A DNA stretch of 40,748 nt from JBFFXF01 sp041569895 (GTDB lineage: Bacteria > Planctomycetota > UBA8108 > JACQVS01). Location: contig JBFFXF010000026.1 of the NCBI GenBank assembly GCA_041569895.1, positions 1-40,748 of the forward strand. The letters are read 5' to 3'. Positions 19,699 through 28,307 of the stretch are shown here, piece by piece. Below the pieces are notes generated by a model that did no database searches, had not been told where the DNA came from, and was given only the letters and a program-made list of their open reading frames with translations. The position numbers and the translations under genes were made by a program. How positions within the stretch are numbered: position 1 is the stretch's first letter; each line of letters opens with the position of its first letter.

Positions 19699-22080
19699 TC
19701 AGCGGCCGGCGCGCGGACTCTCTCGACCGGACGTGCCCCGAAGAGTGTCGAGGAGGTGCCGCAGATCATAGGGTTTCTGCAAGAAACCCGCGAAACCCTC
19801 CTGACCGAACCGCTCCGCAAGCTCCACCTCGCTGAACCCCGAGCAGAGGAAGACGTCGAGACCCGGAGCGATCTCCTGCAGACGGCGATGGGTCTCCTGA
19901 CCGTCGATGCCCGGCATCGTGAGGTCCAGCAGTACGGCGCTCACGCGCTCCCTGTTCCCGTCCAGAAGACGCACGGCTTCTTCTCCGGAGGCCGCCTCGA
20001 GGACGTCGTAGCCAGCGTGTCTGAGCAAGCTCGCCCCGGTTTCACGCACAAGCGCGTCATCGTCGACCACGAGAATCTGCCCTTCGCGGCTCCTGTCTCC
20101 GTCGGTCTCGGTGACATCTTCGTCTCCCCGGGTTGGTGCCGTGGACGGGGGGAAAAGCACACGAACCGTCGTACCCGCGCCCGGGCGGCTATCGATGCGA
20201 ATGGCGCCCTGGTGTCCGCGCACGATTCCGAGGACGGCGGCAAGACCGAGACCCCGTCCCGCGAACTTGGTCGTGAAAAAGGGATCGAAAATCCGCCAGA
20301 GCGTCTCGGAATCCATTCCACACCCGCGATCCGAGATCTCCAGGAACACGTATTCCCCCGCGGGGAGAGAATCGTCGACGTACGTGGTGGCGAGGTACTC
20401 ACGGTCGGCAGACATGACGTCAACTCTCACCACCACCGCTCCGCCGAACTCCGACATGGACTCTCCTGCGTTGGTGATGAGGTTCATCACCACCTGGCGA
20501 AGCTGCGCGACGTCCCCGTTGATGGGAGGGACCTCCCGAGCGAGTTCGGTTCGGATGGTCGTCGAGCCGGGAAGCGCGGCGTGGACGAGTGATCCCAGCT
20601 CCTCGACGAGCCGCGGCAGGTCCACGTTCGCGGTCTGCAGCGGAGCCCGACCGGAGTAGGCGAGCATGAGATTCGTGAGCTCGGCCGCGCGGAGACCGGC
20701 GGTCTCGATCCTGGACACGCATTCCAGCAGGGGCGACCCGGGCGCGAGGCACGAAACGGCTACGCTCGCGTTTCCGAGAATGCCAGTGAGGAGGTTGTTG
20801 AAGTCGTGCGCGATCCCGCCGGCCAGGACGCCGAGGCTCTCGAGCCGCTGCGTATGCTCCATGCGGGTCCGGAGTCGGCGCTGCTCTTCTGCAGCCGCTC
20901 GTTGCTCCGTGACGTCCTCGGCCACGCCCACGACTCGCGTGACAACACCGTCGTCGCCGATTACGGGAAAGCCGCGGTCACGAATCCAGCGGACCGATCC
21001 GTCGGGTCGGATGATGCGGTATTCCTCCACCGTATCCTGCCCCGCAAGCTGTTTCTCCAGAGCGCCCTCGACGGCGGGCCGATCGTCGGGGTGGATGGCG
21101 TCGAGAAACGAGCGGGGGTTCTCGTAGAGACTCTCGCAAGATCGTCCCCAGATGTCCTCGTATGCCGGACTCACGAAGATCGTGACCGGTTCATCGAGGT
21201 TCGACATCCAGAAGACTTCTCGGATGTTCTCGGCGAGCAATCGAAACTTATCCTCGCTTCGCCGGAGAGCGGCCTCCGTCAGCACTCGTTGCGTGATGTC
21301 GCGGTCAATTCCGATGTAACCGAACGGCTGGCCGTTCTCATCGCGAACCAGCGAGATGAAGGTGTCAGCCCAAAACGTGCTGCCGTCTCGACGGCGCTGC
21401 CGGTACTGACCGGTCCATGATCCCGTCCGGTGAACCTCCGCCATACGCTCGAGCTCTTCCTCCTCGGCGCCGGGAGGCACGATGAACGTGATCGGTTTGC
21501 CCATCACCTCATTCGCAGCGAACCCATAGAGCGCCTCGGCCCCCCGACCCCAGTACGTAACGCGCCCTTCGAGGTCGGTCGCGACTACGGATTCCGAGAC
21601 GCTGTCGAGAAGTTGCCCTTGAAAACGCAGCTTCTGCGCCACGACGCGCTCGGAAGTCAGGTCTTCGATGATCCCGAGGTTGCAGTAAGGCGTGCCGTCC
21701 GCATCCCGGAGGATCGACAGAGTGAGCCGAGCCCAGCACGTCGTGCCATCCTTCCGGCGATAGCGCTTGTCGAGACGCAGGCTGTCAGCCTCGCCGGCCA
21801 GAGCGCTTCGAAGCAATTCGCTCGAGGACTCCAGATCCTCTTCATGGGTGATCTGAACGTAATCGAGCCCGATGAGCTCCTGGACCTCGTATCCGAGCAT
21901 GCGGGCGAAGCGCGTGTTGGCGTCGACGATCCGACCATCGACGGTCGCCACCACCAGGCCAGCGTCGATTGATGCGAACACCGCGCAGAGCAAATCGTCC
22001 GCGAGCGCGCCGCCCGACTCCGCGGCGCTTCGCCTGCAACGGGAATCGGGATCCGGTGGACGCGAACGAGAAGCGGTCAT
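19699..22080 (-). CDS. PAS sensor histidine kinase with C-terminal receiver domain
   Basis: A 793-residue soluble hybrid kinase with no transmembrane helix. Three PAS domains with PAC motifs run at about 30-150, 155-275 and 285-400 (VVATVDGRIVDANTRFARMLGY, VVATDLEGRVTYWGRGAEALYGF, WIRDRGFPVIGDDGVVTRVVGVAED). The dimerisation helix has LGVLAGGIAHDFNNLLTGIL with phospho-acceptor H425. The HATPase domain has NLITNAGESM, SDRGCGMD and GRGLGLAAVLGIVRGHQG. A receiver at about 670-785 has ILVVDDDALVRETG, phospho-acceptor D719 in LLDLTMPG and K at FLQKPYD. This architecture usually feeds a separate response regulator; none is adjacent. It is divergent from the cytochrome gene and could control it. Confidence 0.92.
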   Translation of the reverse strand: MTASRSRPPDPDSRCRRSAAESGGALADDLLCAVFASIDAGLVVATVDGRIVDANTRFARMLGYEVQELIGLDYVQITHEEDLESSSELLRSALAGEADSLRLDKRYRRKDGTTCWARLTLSILRDADGTPYCNLGIIEDLTSERVVAQKLRFQGQLLDSVSESVVATDLEGRVTYWGRGAEALYGFAANEVMGKPITFIVPPGAEEEELERMAEVHRTGSWTGQYRQRRRDGSTFWADTFISLVRDENGQPFGYIGIDRDITQRVLTEAALRRSEDKFRLLAENIREVFWMSNLDEPVTIFVSPAYEDIWGRSCESLYENPRSFLDAIHPDDRPAVEGALEKQLAGQDTVEEYRIIRPDGSVRWIRDRGFPVIGDDGVVTRVVGVAEDVTEQRAAAEEQRRLRTRMEHTQRLESLGVLAGGIAHDFNNLLTGILGNASVAVSCLAPGSPLLECVSRIETAGLRAAELTNLMLAYSGRAPLQTANVDLPRLVEELGSLVHAALPGSTTIRTELAREVPPINGDVAQLRQVVMNLITNAGESMSEFGGAVVVRVDVMSADREYLATTYVDDSLPAGEYVFLEISDRGCGMDSETLWRIFDPFFTTKFAGRGLGLAAVLGIVRGHQGAIRIDSRPGAGTTVRVLFPPSTAPTRGDEDVTETDGDRSREGQILVVDDDALVRETGASLLRHAGYDVLEAASGEEAVRLLDGNRERVSAVLLDLTMPGIDGQETHRRLQEIAPGLDVFLCSGFSEVELAERFGQEGFAGFLQKPYDLRHLLDTLRGTSGRESPRAGR

Positions 22081-22102
22081 GAGGATTCAATCGCTGGCCC
22101 TG

Positions 22103-22131
22103 TTACACCGGCAGGACCAACACTGTATACT
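22103..22131 (+). promoter_or_regulatory. Candidate sigma-70-like promoter for the YVTN/cytochrome gene
   Basis: TTACAC (22103-22108) and TATACT (22126-22131) are spaced by 17 bases in the 290-base divergent region. The leader to ATG 22371 would be about 230 nucleotides, which is long, so a second promoter nearer the gene is possible. Nothing else clear is seen in 22081-22370. Confidence 0.4.
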
Positions 22132-22370
22132 CCACAGAAACCGTTTCGGCAAGGCTCGTCGAGAGCGCGAGAGCCCCCACCCAGATGCTTTCTTGCACCG
22201 CCGCTGGGCGCGGGTTCTTGCGCGGCCGGCGACTCGGACCGGGCAAAAGAAAGCAGAGCTTGAACACGTCGCCGTTTCGTTTTACCGTGGCGTTGTTTCG
22301 AGGCTCTCGAGCCTTCTGCGCGAGCACACGGCCGCTCGGCAGGTGCGACTCCAGACGGAGGGCGTCATTG

Positions 22371-25300
22371 ATGACGGGTCGACCTCGCGCGATCCTCGGT
22401 TGCGCAATTCTCGCGGTGTGGCTGGCCTCCGGCGCCGTGAACGCGCAAGCGCCCGTCGAGACACCGGCGACGAGCGGACGGGCCCCGCTTTCCTCCTACA
22501 CGCTCTTCGAGGCCGGCGCAGTCCGCCCGCTCGCACTCTCGACCGACGGGACACGCCTCTTCGCGGCCAACATTCCCGACGGTCGGCTCGAGGTCCTCGA
22601 TGTCTCCGCGGATCGGCTCGTTCATCGTTCGTCGGTGCCGGTCGGACTCGAGCCCGTTGCGGTCGCGGTCCGATCGACCCCGCGGGGCGACGAGGTCTGG
22701 GTGGTCAACCACCTCTCGGACAGCGTGAGCATCATCGACGCCGGCCGCGAGCCACCAGTCGTCACACAGACGCTCCTGGTGGGCGACGAGCCGCGCGACA
22801 TCGTTTTCGCCGGCGAGGGGCACTCACGTGCGTTCGTGACGACAGCGCACCGCGGTCAGAACAGCCCCGTCGATCCCGCCCTCACGACCCCGAGCACGGG
22901 ACGCGCTGATGTCTGGGTCTTCGACGCGAACGCCGTCGGGTCAGGGCTCGGTGGGACGCCGCTCGCCGTCGTGACACTCTTTGGCGACACCCCGCGCGCG
23001 CTCGCCGCGACGCCGGACGGGCGGAAAGTCTACGCGGCGGTGTTTCTCTCCGGCAACCAGACGACGACCGTCGGCGTGAGCGAGCAGGCCGAAACGGTCG
23101 CCGGCCCTGTCTTCGACCGGCCGCCGAGGCCCGAGAACAGGCTCCCCAAGCCGGAGCCGGATGCCAACACCGACGGTGTCGAGGCTCCCGAGACGGGAAT
23201 CATCGTCCGCTTCAACGGGCGGGACTGGGTCGACCAGGAGGGAACTCCCTACACGGCCAAGGTACCCTTCGAGCTTCCGGATTACGACGTCTTCGAAATC
23301 GACGCGGTCGCGACCCCCCCGCGTGAGGTCGGGCGCTTCTCGGGCGTCGGGACGACGATCTTCAACATGCTGGTTCACCCGAGAACCGGAACTCTCTACG
23401 TGACGAACCTCGAAGCCCTGAACGACGTGCGATTCGAGGGACCTGGGACGATCTCGACGAGTGTCCGCGGCCACCTCGTCGACGATCGCATCACGGTGAT
23501 CAAGGACGGCGAGGTCCTTCCTCGTCGTCTCAACAAGCACGTCGACTACGGCATCGCGCAGGGCGACTCGCTGCCACCCGGCGAGAAGGCGAAGAGCCTC
23601 AGCCAGCCGCTGATGATGGTCTCGAGCCCCGACGGCGGCACGCTCTACGTCGCGGCGTTCGGATCAGGGGGAGTCGGCGTATTCAGCACCGAGAAGATCG
23701 AGGATGACTCCTTCACGCCGAGCGCCGACGCCATCATCGCCCTTCCTGGCGGGGGACCGTGCGGCCTGGCGTTGAACGCCGATGGCAACCGGCTCTTCGC
23801 CTTGACACGGTTCGACAACGCGGTCCACGCCATCGATACGGAGTCGAGGGTGGTCATCGCGAGCACCGCTCTCTACAGCCCGGAGCCCGCGCACGTCTTC
23901 GAGGGGAGGCCGATTCACTACGACGCCCGTTTCGCGTCGGCGAACGGAACGGCGTCCTGCGCCAGCTGCCACATCTTCGGAGACAACGACGGCCTCGCCT
24001 GGGACCTCGGCAACCCCGACGGCAGCGTCGTCCCCAACCCGAATGACTTTCGCCAGGCTTCGGCGACCGACGACCCGGTCTTTCACCCGATGAAGGGGCC
24101 GATGACAACGCAGACATTCCGCGGCATCGCCGACAGCGGCCCGATGCACTGGCGGGGTGATCGCACCGGTCGTTCTCCAGCCGCAATCCCGGGCGAGTCC
24201 CTCGAGATGTCGGCGTTCAAGGAGTTCAACGAGGCGTTCGTCACGCTCCTCGGTCGCGAGCGCGAGCTCGAACCGGAGACCATGCACGCCTTCACGCGAT
24301 TCGCCCTCAGCATCACGCATCCGCCGAACCCGATCCGGAGGCTGGATAACGGCCTCGACGAGGAGCAGGCCGAGGGCGAGCGGCTGTTTCTTCGGGATCC
24401 GCAGGTGGGTTTCTGCTTCGACTGCCATGTCACGAACGTGGAGGAGAGGCAGTTCGGGACCGCTGGAGAGTCGAGCGTCGAGTTCCCGGTGATTACACAG
24501 GAGTTCAAGATCCCGAGTCTGCGCAATGTGTACCAGAAGGTCGGCGCGTTCGGCGGCGGCGAGCTGACGCCGACGGGGCCGCAGATACGCGGCTTCGGTT
24601 TCATGCACGATGGCTCGCGCGGGACGATTCAGAACTTCCTGACCTCGGCGACGGGACAGTTCGGGACGGCGGAGCAGCGCCGCTTGCTCGAGAAGTTCGT
24701 GTTCGTGTTCCCCACCAACCTCGCGCCCATCGTCGGGCAGCAGGTCACGCTCCTGCCCGGAGACGGCGTCGACGCTGACGTTCTGGAACGTATCGCGCTC
24801 TTCGTCGCCCGCGCGTCGCTCGGCGGAAGCGCCGCCGAGTGCGACCTGGTGGTCAGGGCTGTGACGGTGGCACCCGGAGAGCCCGGCGACCAGGAGCGGC
24901 GTGAGACGCGTGGGTGGGTCTTCGTCGGTGAAGGGCGCTTTCAGAGCGACCGTCGGACCGAGGACCCGATCGACGAGGAGGAGCTGCGACAGCTCGCTGC
25001 CGCGTCCGGCTCCCTGCTGACTTATATGTGCGTGCCGCCGGGAGCGGGGGTTCGGATCGGCATCGACCGCGACGAGGACGGTGTCCTGGACGGCGACGAG
25101 CGGGACGCCGGGACCGACCCTGCCGACGCCTCGGACCCCGGCCGCCCCGGAATCTCCTTCGTGAGATCGGACTGCACGGGCGACGGCGCAAGCGACATCT
25201 CCGACGCGATCAAGGTGCTGAACTTCCTCTTTCTCGGCGGCGCTCGACCGGAGTGCGACGCGGCGTGCGATATCAACGCCGACGGCAGCTTCGACGTGTC

Positions 25301-25430
25301 GGACGCGATCTTCCAGCTCGATCACCTCTTCGTCACGGGCGCGCCGATACCGGCTCCCTTCCCGCAGTGCGGCGTCGAAGAAGAAGGGCTCGACTGCCAG
25401 GCCTACCCACTCTGCGGGAACGCGCCGTAA
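22371..25430 (+). CDS. Secreted YVTN beta-propeller di-heme cytochrome c with dockerin-like tail
   Basis: A 1019-residue exported redox protein. ATG 22371 follows GGAGG and starts a signal peptide (AILGCAILAVWLASGAVNAQ). Residues about 45-490 are propeller repeats of the YVTN/surface-layer type (RPLALSTDGTRLFAANIPDGRLEVLD, ALAATPDGRKVYAAVFLSG, LMMVSSPDGGTLYVAAFGSGGVGVFS). Two c-type heme sites follow: CASCH at 530-534 and CFDCH at 682-686, with the di-heme peroxidase-like context (SLRNVYQKVGAFGGGELTPTG...GFMHDG). The C-terminus is a dockerin-like EF-hand pair (DCTGDGASDISDAIKVL, DINADGSFDVSDAIFQL) with FLFLGG. It probably performs extracytoplasmic electron transfer or peroxide reduction at the surface. 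Confidence 0.9.
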   Translation: MTGRPRAILGCAILAVWLASGAVNAQAPVETPATSGRAPLSSYTLFEAGAVRPLALSTDGTRLFAANIPDGRLEVLDVSADRLVHRSSVPVGLEPVAVAVRSTPRGDEVWVVNHLSDSVSIIDAGREPPVVTQTLLVGDEPRDIVFAGEGHSRAFVTTAHRGQNSPVDPALTTPSTGRADVWVFDANAVGSGLGGTPLAVVTLFGDTPRALAATPDGRKVYAAVFLSGNQTTTVGVSEQAETVAGPVFDRPPRPENRLPKPEPDANTDGVEAPETGIIVRFNGRDWVDQEGTPYTAKVPFELPDYDVFEIDAVATPPREVGRFSGVGTTIFNMLVHPRTGTLYVTNLEALNDVRFEGPGTISTSVRGHLVDDRITVIKDGEVLPRRLNKHVDYGIAQGDSLPPGEKAKSLSQPLMMVSSPDGGTLYVAAFGSGGVGVFSTEKIEDDSFTPSADAIIALPGGGPCGLALNADGNRLFALTRFDNAVHAIDTESRVVIASTALYSPEPAHVFEGRPIHYDARFASANGTASCASCHIFGDNDGLAWDLGNPDGSVVPNPNDFRQASATDDPVFHPMKGPMTTQTFRGIADSGPMHWRGDRTGRSPAAIPGESLEMSAFKEFNEAFVTLLGRERELEPETMHAFTRFALSITHPPNPIRRLDNGLDEEQAEGERLFLRDPQVGFCFDCHVTNVEERQFGTAGESSVEFPVITQEFKIPSLRNVYQKVGAFGGGELTPTGPQIRGFGFMHDGSRGTIQNFLTSATGQFGTAEQRRLLEKFVFVFPTNLAPIVGQQVTLLPGDGVDADVLERIALFVARASLGGSAAECDLVVRAVTVAPGEPGDQERRETRGWVFVGEGRFQSDRRTEDPIDEEELRQLAAASGSLLTYMCVPPGAGVRIGIDRDEDGVLDGDERDAGTDPADASDPGRPGISFVRSDCTGDGASDISDAIKVLNFLFLGGARPECDAACDINADGSFDVSDAIFQLDHLFVTGAPIPAPFPQCGVEEEGLDCQAYPLCGNAP

Positions 25431-25521
25431 GCGTCGGCCACAATTCGCCGCCCCCCGCCCCCGACCGGGTCGTTCATGCCTCCCCGTGCCCGTTTCATTT
25501 CTCGCTCCCGGAATCCACCAA

Positions 25522-25828
25522 TCAACCTCGGTTGGAGCGACGCGCGACGGGGGCGCGACTCGGTTCCGGATATGTGCGGGTCGGAGCCCGTCATCCCGCT
25601 CGCCACGGGTCGCGGTGCGCACGTCTCGAACTCAACCTGGGTCGGGGGTAAGGCGGGCTCACAAGGCGGGCTTAAAGGGCGTGGCTGGCGTCGTTTAGCG
25701 GCCGAATGGCTGCTGGGCGAAGCCCGCCGTAGGTCAACCTGGGTCGGGGGAGAGGGTCGAGGGGAGAGATCGTGTTCGAGGATCAACCTGGGAGGCGGGA
25801 AGAGGGGAAAGATTAACCTGGGTCGGGG
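25522..25828 (+). repeat. Cluster of five interspersed TCAACCTGGGTCGGGG repeats
   Basis: Copies lie at 25522-25535 (TCAACCTCGGTTGG, diverged), 25632-25647 and 25734-25749 (identical TCAACCTGGGTCGGGG), 25783-25799 (TCAACCTGGGAGGCGGG) and 25813-25828 (TTAACCTGGGTCGGGG). All have the same orientation, with irregular spacing of 110, 102, 49 and 30 bases between starts. They fill the 429-base gap (25431-25859) between the convergent cytochrome gene and the selenoprotein operon. Spacing is too irregular and the unit too short for CRISPR. No transposase is present. The rest of the gap holds no supportable gene. Confidence 0.8.
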
Positions 25829-25859
25829 AGGAGAAGGGCGCTCACGGCGGCTGGCGTGG

Positions 25860-27203
25860 TTACTTGGCCTGGCCCCGCGTCGTCGTCGCCCGCAGGCGCA
25901 CGAACGGATCGGAGAATCTCGGGTCGGAGACGAACTGCTCGTCGGTCAAGGTCTTCAGGAAAGCGACCAGCGCGGCCTTCTCTTCCGCAGAGAGCCCGAA
26001 GCCCGATGTCGCCTTCGTGCCCTCCCCCTCCGGGAACGCGAGGCCGAGGTTCTCGTGGGGGTGGACCCCGCTGCTGTAGTGCTCCATCACCTGTTCGAGC
26101 GTCTCGAAGCGGCCATCGTGCATGTACGGCGCGGTGAGCTCGATGTTTCGAAGCGACGGCGCCTTGAACTTGCCGTCGTTCGTGGGAGTGAAGGGATCGT
26201 TCGGCCGCCGATCGAGCACGCCCAGACCCCGGTCGGCGTACTCGAGATCGAGACCGTTATTGAAGGCCTTCGGCATGTTGAACGTCGGTGGGATGTGACA
26301 GAAGGCGCACCCGAACTCGGCGATTCCGCCGACGCCCTCGAAGAAAAGGGACTTGCCCAGGTTCTCCGCCGCCGTGAAGCCGTCGAACGGAGCCGCGTAA
26401 GCCGCGCTGTCTCCGGCACTGCGATCGAACCTGGAATCGAGGGAGACCAGGGAGCGGAGAAACTGGCCCACGGCCCGCGCGATTCGCTTGCGGGTTACCC
26501 GCGGCGAGCCGAAAGCCGCCTCGAACAAGGGGGGGTAGTACGGAAGCCGTTGCAGCCTGTTCTCGAGCTCGGACAGCTCCATGCCCATTTCGAGCTTGTC
26601 CTGGATCGGCGTGAGAACTTGAGCCTCGAGCGTCGGCGCGCGCTCGTCCCAGAAGAAGCCCGGGCGAAGGCCGCGCAGGTTCGTGTAGCGGAGATTGGCG
26701 AGGCCCATTGCGTTCCGGCGCGTCTGGCCGCCCTCGAACCCGACGCTGAACCGTCGGGGATCCGAGAAGGCGTGCTTCTGCTGGTGGCATGACGCGCAGG
26801 ACACGCTGTTGTTCCTGGAGAGCTGCCGGTCGTAGAACAGCACGCGGCCCAGCGCGACACCCTGATCGGTCATGGGATTGTCGGCCGGAGTATTGTCCGT
26901 TCGCCGCAGCTCCTCGGAAAGCCAGGTGGGCTTCGACCGCTCCGCCAGCGCGTACTGGTGGGGCTTCGCCGGCAACAACGGAATGTCGACGCCTCCGAAG
27001 GCGTCACGCAGCGCCACCGTTTCGGCGTCGTCGAGCTCGCCATCGCCATCGCCGTCGAAGCGCGCCAGCATCGCTTCGCGACTGAACGGGTTGCTCTTGA
27101 CGGCCGGGGGCTCCGAACCGACGGTCTCGCGCCCCGTGACCGTCCCGGACAGCACGAACAAGAGGATCAAACCCGGTGAGAGCCGTGACACCCTGGTGCT
27201 CAT
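25860..27203 (-). CDS. Di-heme cytochrome c peroxidase, MauG/CcpA type
   Basis: A 447-residue exported protein and the last gene of the operon. Its ATG 27203 overlaps the MerT stop (ATGA), so translation is coupled. A signal peptide (LSPGLILLFVLSGTVTG) is followed by an EF-hand-like loop DGDGDGELDDAE at about 50-61 and two c-type heme motifs, CASCH at 136-140 and a second CAFCH near residue 305. The fold is di-heme peroxidase/MauG: LGRVLFYDRQLSRNNSVSCASCHQQKHAFSD, NAMGLANLRY, KFKAPSLRNIELTAPYMHDGRFETLEQVMEHY and AEEKAALVAFLKTLTD. Members reduce hydrogen peroxide or oxidise protein side chains in the periplasm. In this operon it may keep selenol or thiol metal sites in the right redox state, or oxidise a modified product; this is inference. 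Confidence 0.9.
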   Translation of the reverse strand: MSTRVSRLSPGLILLFVLSGTVTGRETVGSEPPAVKSNPFSREAMLARFDGDGDGELDDAETVALRDAFGGVDIPLLPAKPHQYALAERSKPTWLSEELRRTDNTPADNPMTDQGVALGRVLFYDRQLSRNNSVSCASCHQQKHAFSDPRRFSVGFEGGQTRRNAMGLANLRYTNLRGLRPGFFWDERAPTLEAQVLTPIQDKLEMGMELSELENRLQRLPYYPPLFEAAFGSPRVTRKRIARAVGQFLRSLVSLDSRFDRSAGDSAAYAAPFDGFTAAENLGKSLFFEGVGGIAEFGCAFCHIPPTFNMPKAFNNGLDLEYADRGLGVLDRRPNDPFTPTNDGKFKAPSLRNIELTAPYMHDGRFETLEQVMEHYSSGVHPHENLGLAFPEGEGTKATSGFGLSAEEKAALVAFLKTLTDEQFVSDPRFSDPFVRLRATTTRGQAK

Positions 27204-27946
27204 TCGCGGGATGGCGAAGGCTCGATGAACTCCCCCGAAAAGCCGACGGCCTTCAGCGACGACAGGATCTCCTGCCGCGGCACCGGCTGGTCGGCTCGGG
27301 TGCCGACGGTGGCGAGCTCGGTCGGATAGTCCATCTTCACAGCCAGCACTCCCGGCACCTGGCGAATCGCCCGGGCAGCGGGAGGCACGCATCCCTCGCA
27401 GGTCATGCCCTCCACCTTGAGGACGGTGCGCGCCATGTCCGCGGTGAGCTCATCGCTCGCGGGACCCAGCATTGACGTGAAGTACTTCGGAAAGAAGAGA
27501 AAGGCGACGGCCAGAACCGTGACCACCCACAGCATGACCTTGTTCAGCGCCATCATGTTGACACGTCGCCCACCCGCCGAGGGGCCGAGCGTCGCTTCTC
27601 CTGCCGCGGCGCCTGCTCCGGCGGAGCGGGGCGCGCAGCAGTCGCCGTCCAGCGCCTCCTGGGAGGCGCAGCAAGCGGCCGACTTGCCGGCTGCCCGCCG
27701 CGGACGATAGGTGAAGTAGAACGCCATCGCCAGGAAGCCGAACGTGACCACCATCAGCGGAACGCGATAGGCTCCCAGGGTCGAAGCGATCCCCGCGCCG
27801 GACACACCGATGGCCAGGAGGAGGAGAGGAAGCCAGCAACAACTCGACGCCAGGATCGCCGAGATCACCGTGCCGATCTTGGCGACTCGCTCGGCCTTGC
27901 TGGAAGACGGACTGACCGCAGCCCCGGTTTCGGTTTCATTCGCCAT
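27200..27946 (-). CDS. merT: MerT-type mercuric/metal transporter with C-terminal HMA domain
   Basis: A 248-residue membrane protein. Helix 1 has the MerT signature with a cysteine pair (ILASSCCWLPLLLLAIGVSGAG), helix 2 is PLMVVTFGFLAMAFYFTY, and helix 3 follows at about 140-165 (ALNKVMLWVVTVLAVAFLFFP). The loop between helices 2 and 3 carries two more Cys pairs (AACCAS, GDCCAP), likely metal relays. The C-terminal HMA domain (about 180-245) has VEGMTCEGCVPPAARAI with the usual CxxC. MerT moves Hg(II) handed over by periplasmic MerP into the cytoplasm. ATG 27946 lies inside the end of the HMA lipoprotein gene, which uses cysteine-position TGAs instead of Cys. The absence of merA or merR nearby means mercury is not proven; copper or another soft metal is possible. 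Confidence 0.85.
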   Translation of the reverse strand: MANETETGAAVSPSSSKAERVAKIGTVISAILASSCCWLPLLLLAIGVSGAGIASTLGAYRVPLMVVTFGFLAMAFYFTYRPRRAAGKSAACCASQEALDGDCCAPRSAGAGAAAGEATLGPSAGGRRVNMMALNKVMLWVVTVLAVAFLFFPKYFTSMLGPASDELTADMARTVLKVEGMTCEGCVPPAARAIRQVPGVLAVKMDYPTELATVGTRADQPVPRQEILSSLKAVGFSGEFIEPSPSRE

Positions 27947-28307
27947 CGTCCGTCTCCTTGTCTTCCGTTCGAACGGCTCCCTCGAAGCCCTGCTTGCGAA
28001 TCGTCTCCAGCATCGCCCTCACGGAGATCTGTTCGGCGTTGTACGTGACGTGCAACAGGTCGCGATCCCACTCGTCTCTGACTCGCTCGACTCCTTCAAG
28101 CCCTGACAGGGCTTGCTTGACCCGGTTGGGTCAGTCAGCTCACAAGAGTTTCAGCCGCTCCCCCATGCCGGGAACAGAAAACGTCAGGGTTTCGCCCCCT
28201 TCCCCGGAGGAGGGGTTGCACGCGGAGAACCAGAACGTTGCAAGCCCCACGGCGCACAGTAGTCCCAGAGTGTCGATCCTCGAATGTCTCACTCGATGAA
28301 GGCTCAC
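27936..28307 (-). CDS. HMA-domain lipoprotein, candidate selenoprotein with U-x-x-U metal site
   Basis: Read through two TGA codons (28140-28142 and 28131-28133) this is a 123-residue protein. GTG 28307 overlaps the previous stop (GTGA); GTG 28292 is an alternative. The N-terminus is a signal peptide with a lipobox ending FSAC30. The HMA fold then runs ERLKLL-U56-A-D-U59-PNRVKQALSGLEGV (strand 1, metal loop, helix 1), LLHVTYNAEQISV and RAMLETIRKQGF. Both positions of the HMA CxxC metal motif are TGA, so the site is most simply U-x-x-U. The frame continues 64 codons past the second TGA to a stop overlapping the MerT start. A hairpin with SECIS features follows (28097-28115). It likely hands metal to MerT. 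A dead gene is the alternative, but TGA exactly at both ligands argues against it. Confidence 0.8.
28097..28115 (-). promoter_or_regulatory. Candidate SECIS hairpin of the U-x-x-U HMA gene
   Basis: On the minus strand CAAGCCC-TGTCA-GGGCTTG forms a perfect 7-base-pair stem with a 5-base loop whose second base is G. The loop begins 22 bases after the second TGA and 31 after the first, inside the range known for bacterial SECIS elements (about 16-37). A second perfect stem, TGACCC-AACC-GGGTCA, starts on the second TGA itself. Confidence 0.6.

Noticed and set aside
23664..25622. A 652-codon frame antisense to the YVTN/cytochrome gene
   Set aside because: The opposite strand carries CxxCH sites, propeller repeats and a dockerin-like domain.
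25522..25828. CRISPR array
   Set aside because: Units are only 14-17 bases, spacing ranges from 30 to 110 bases, copies diverge, and no cas genes are present.
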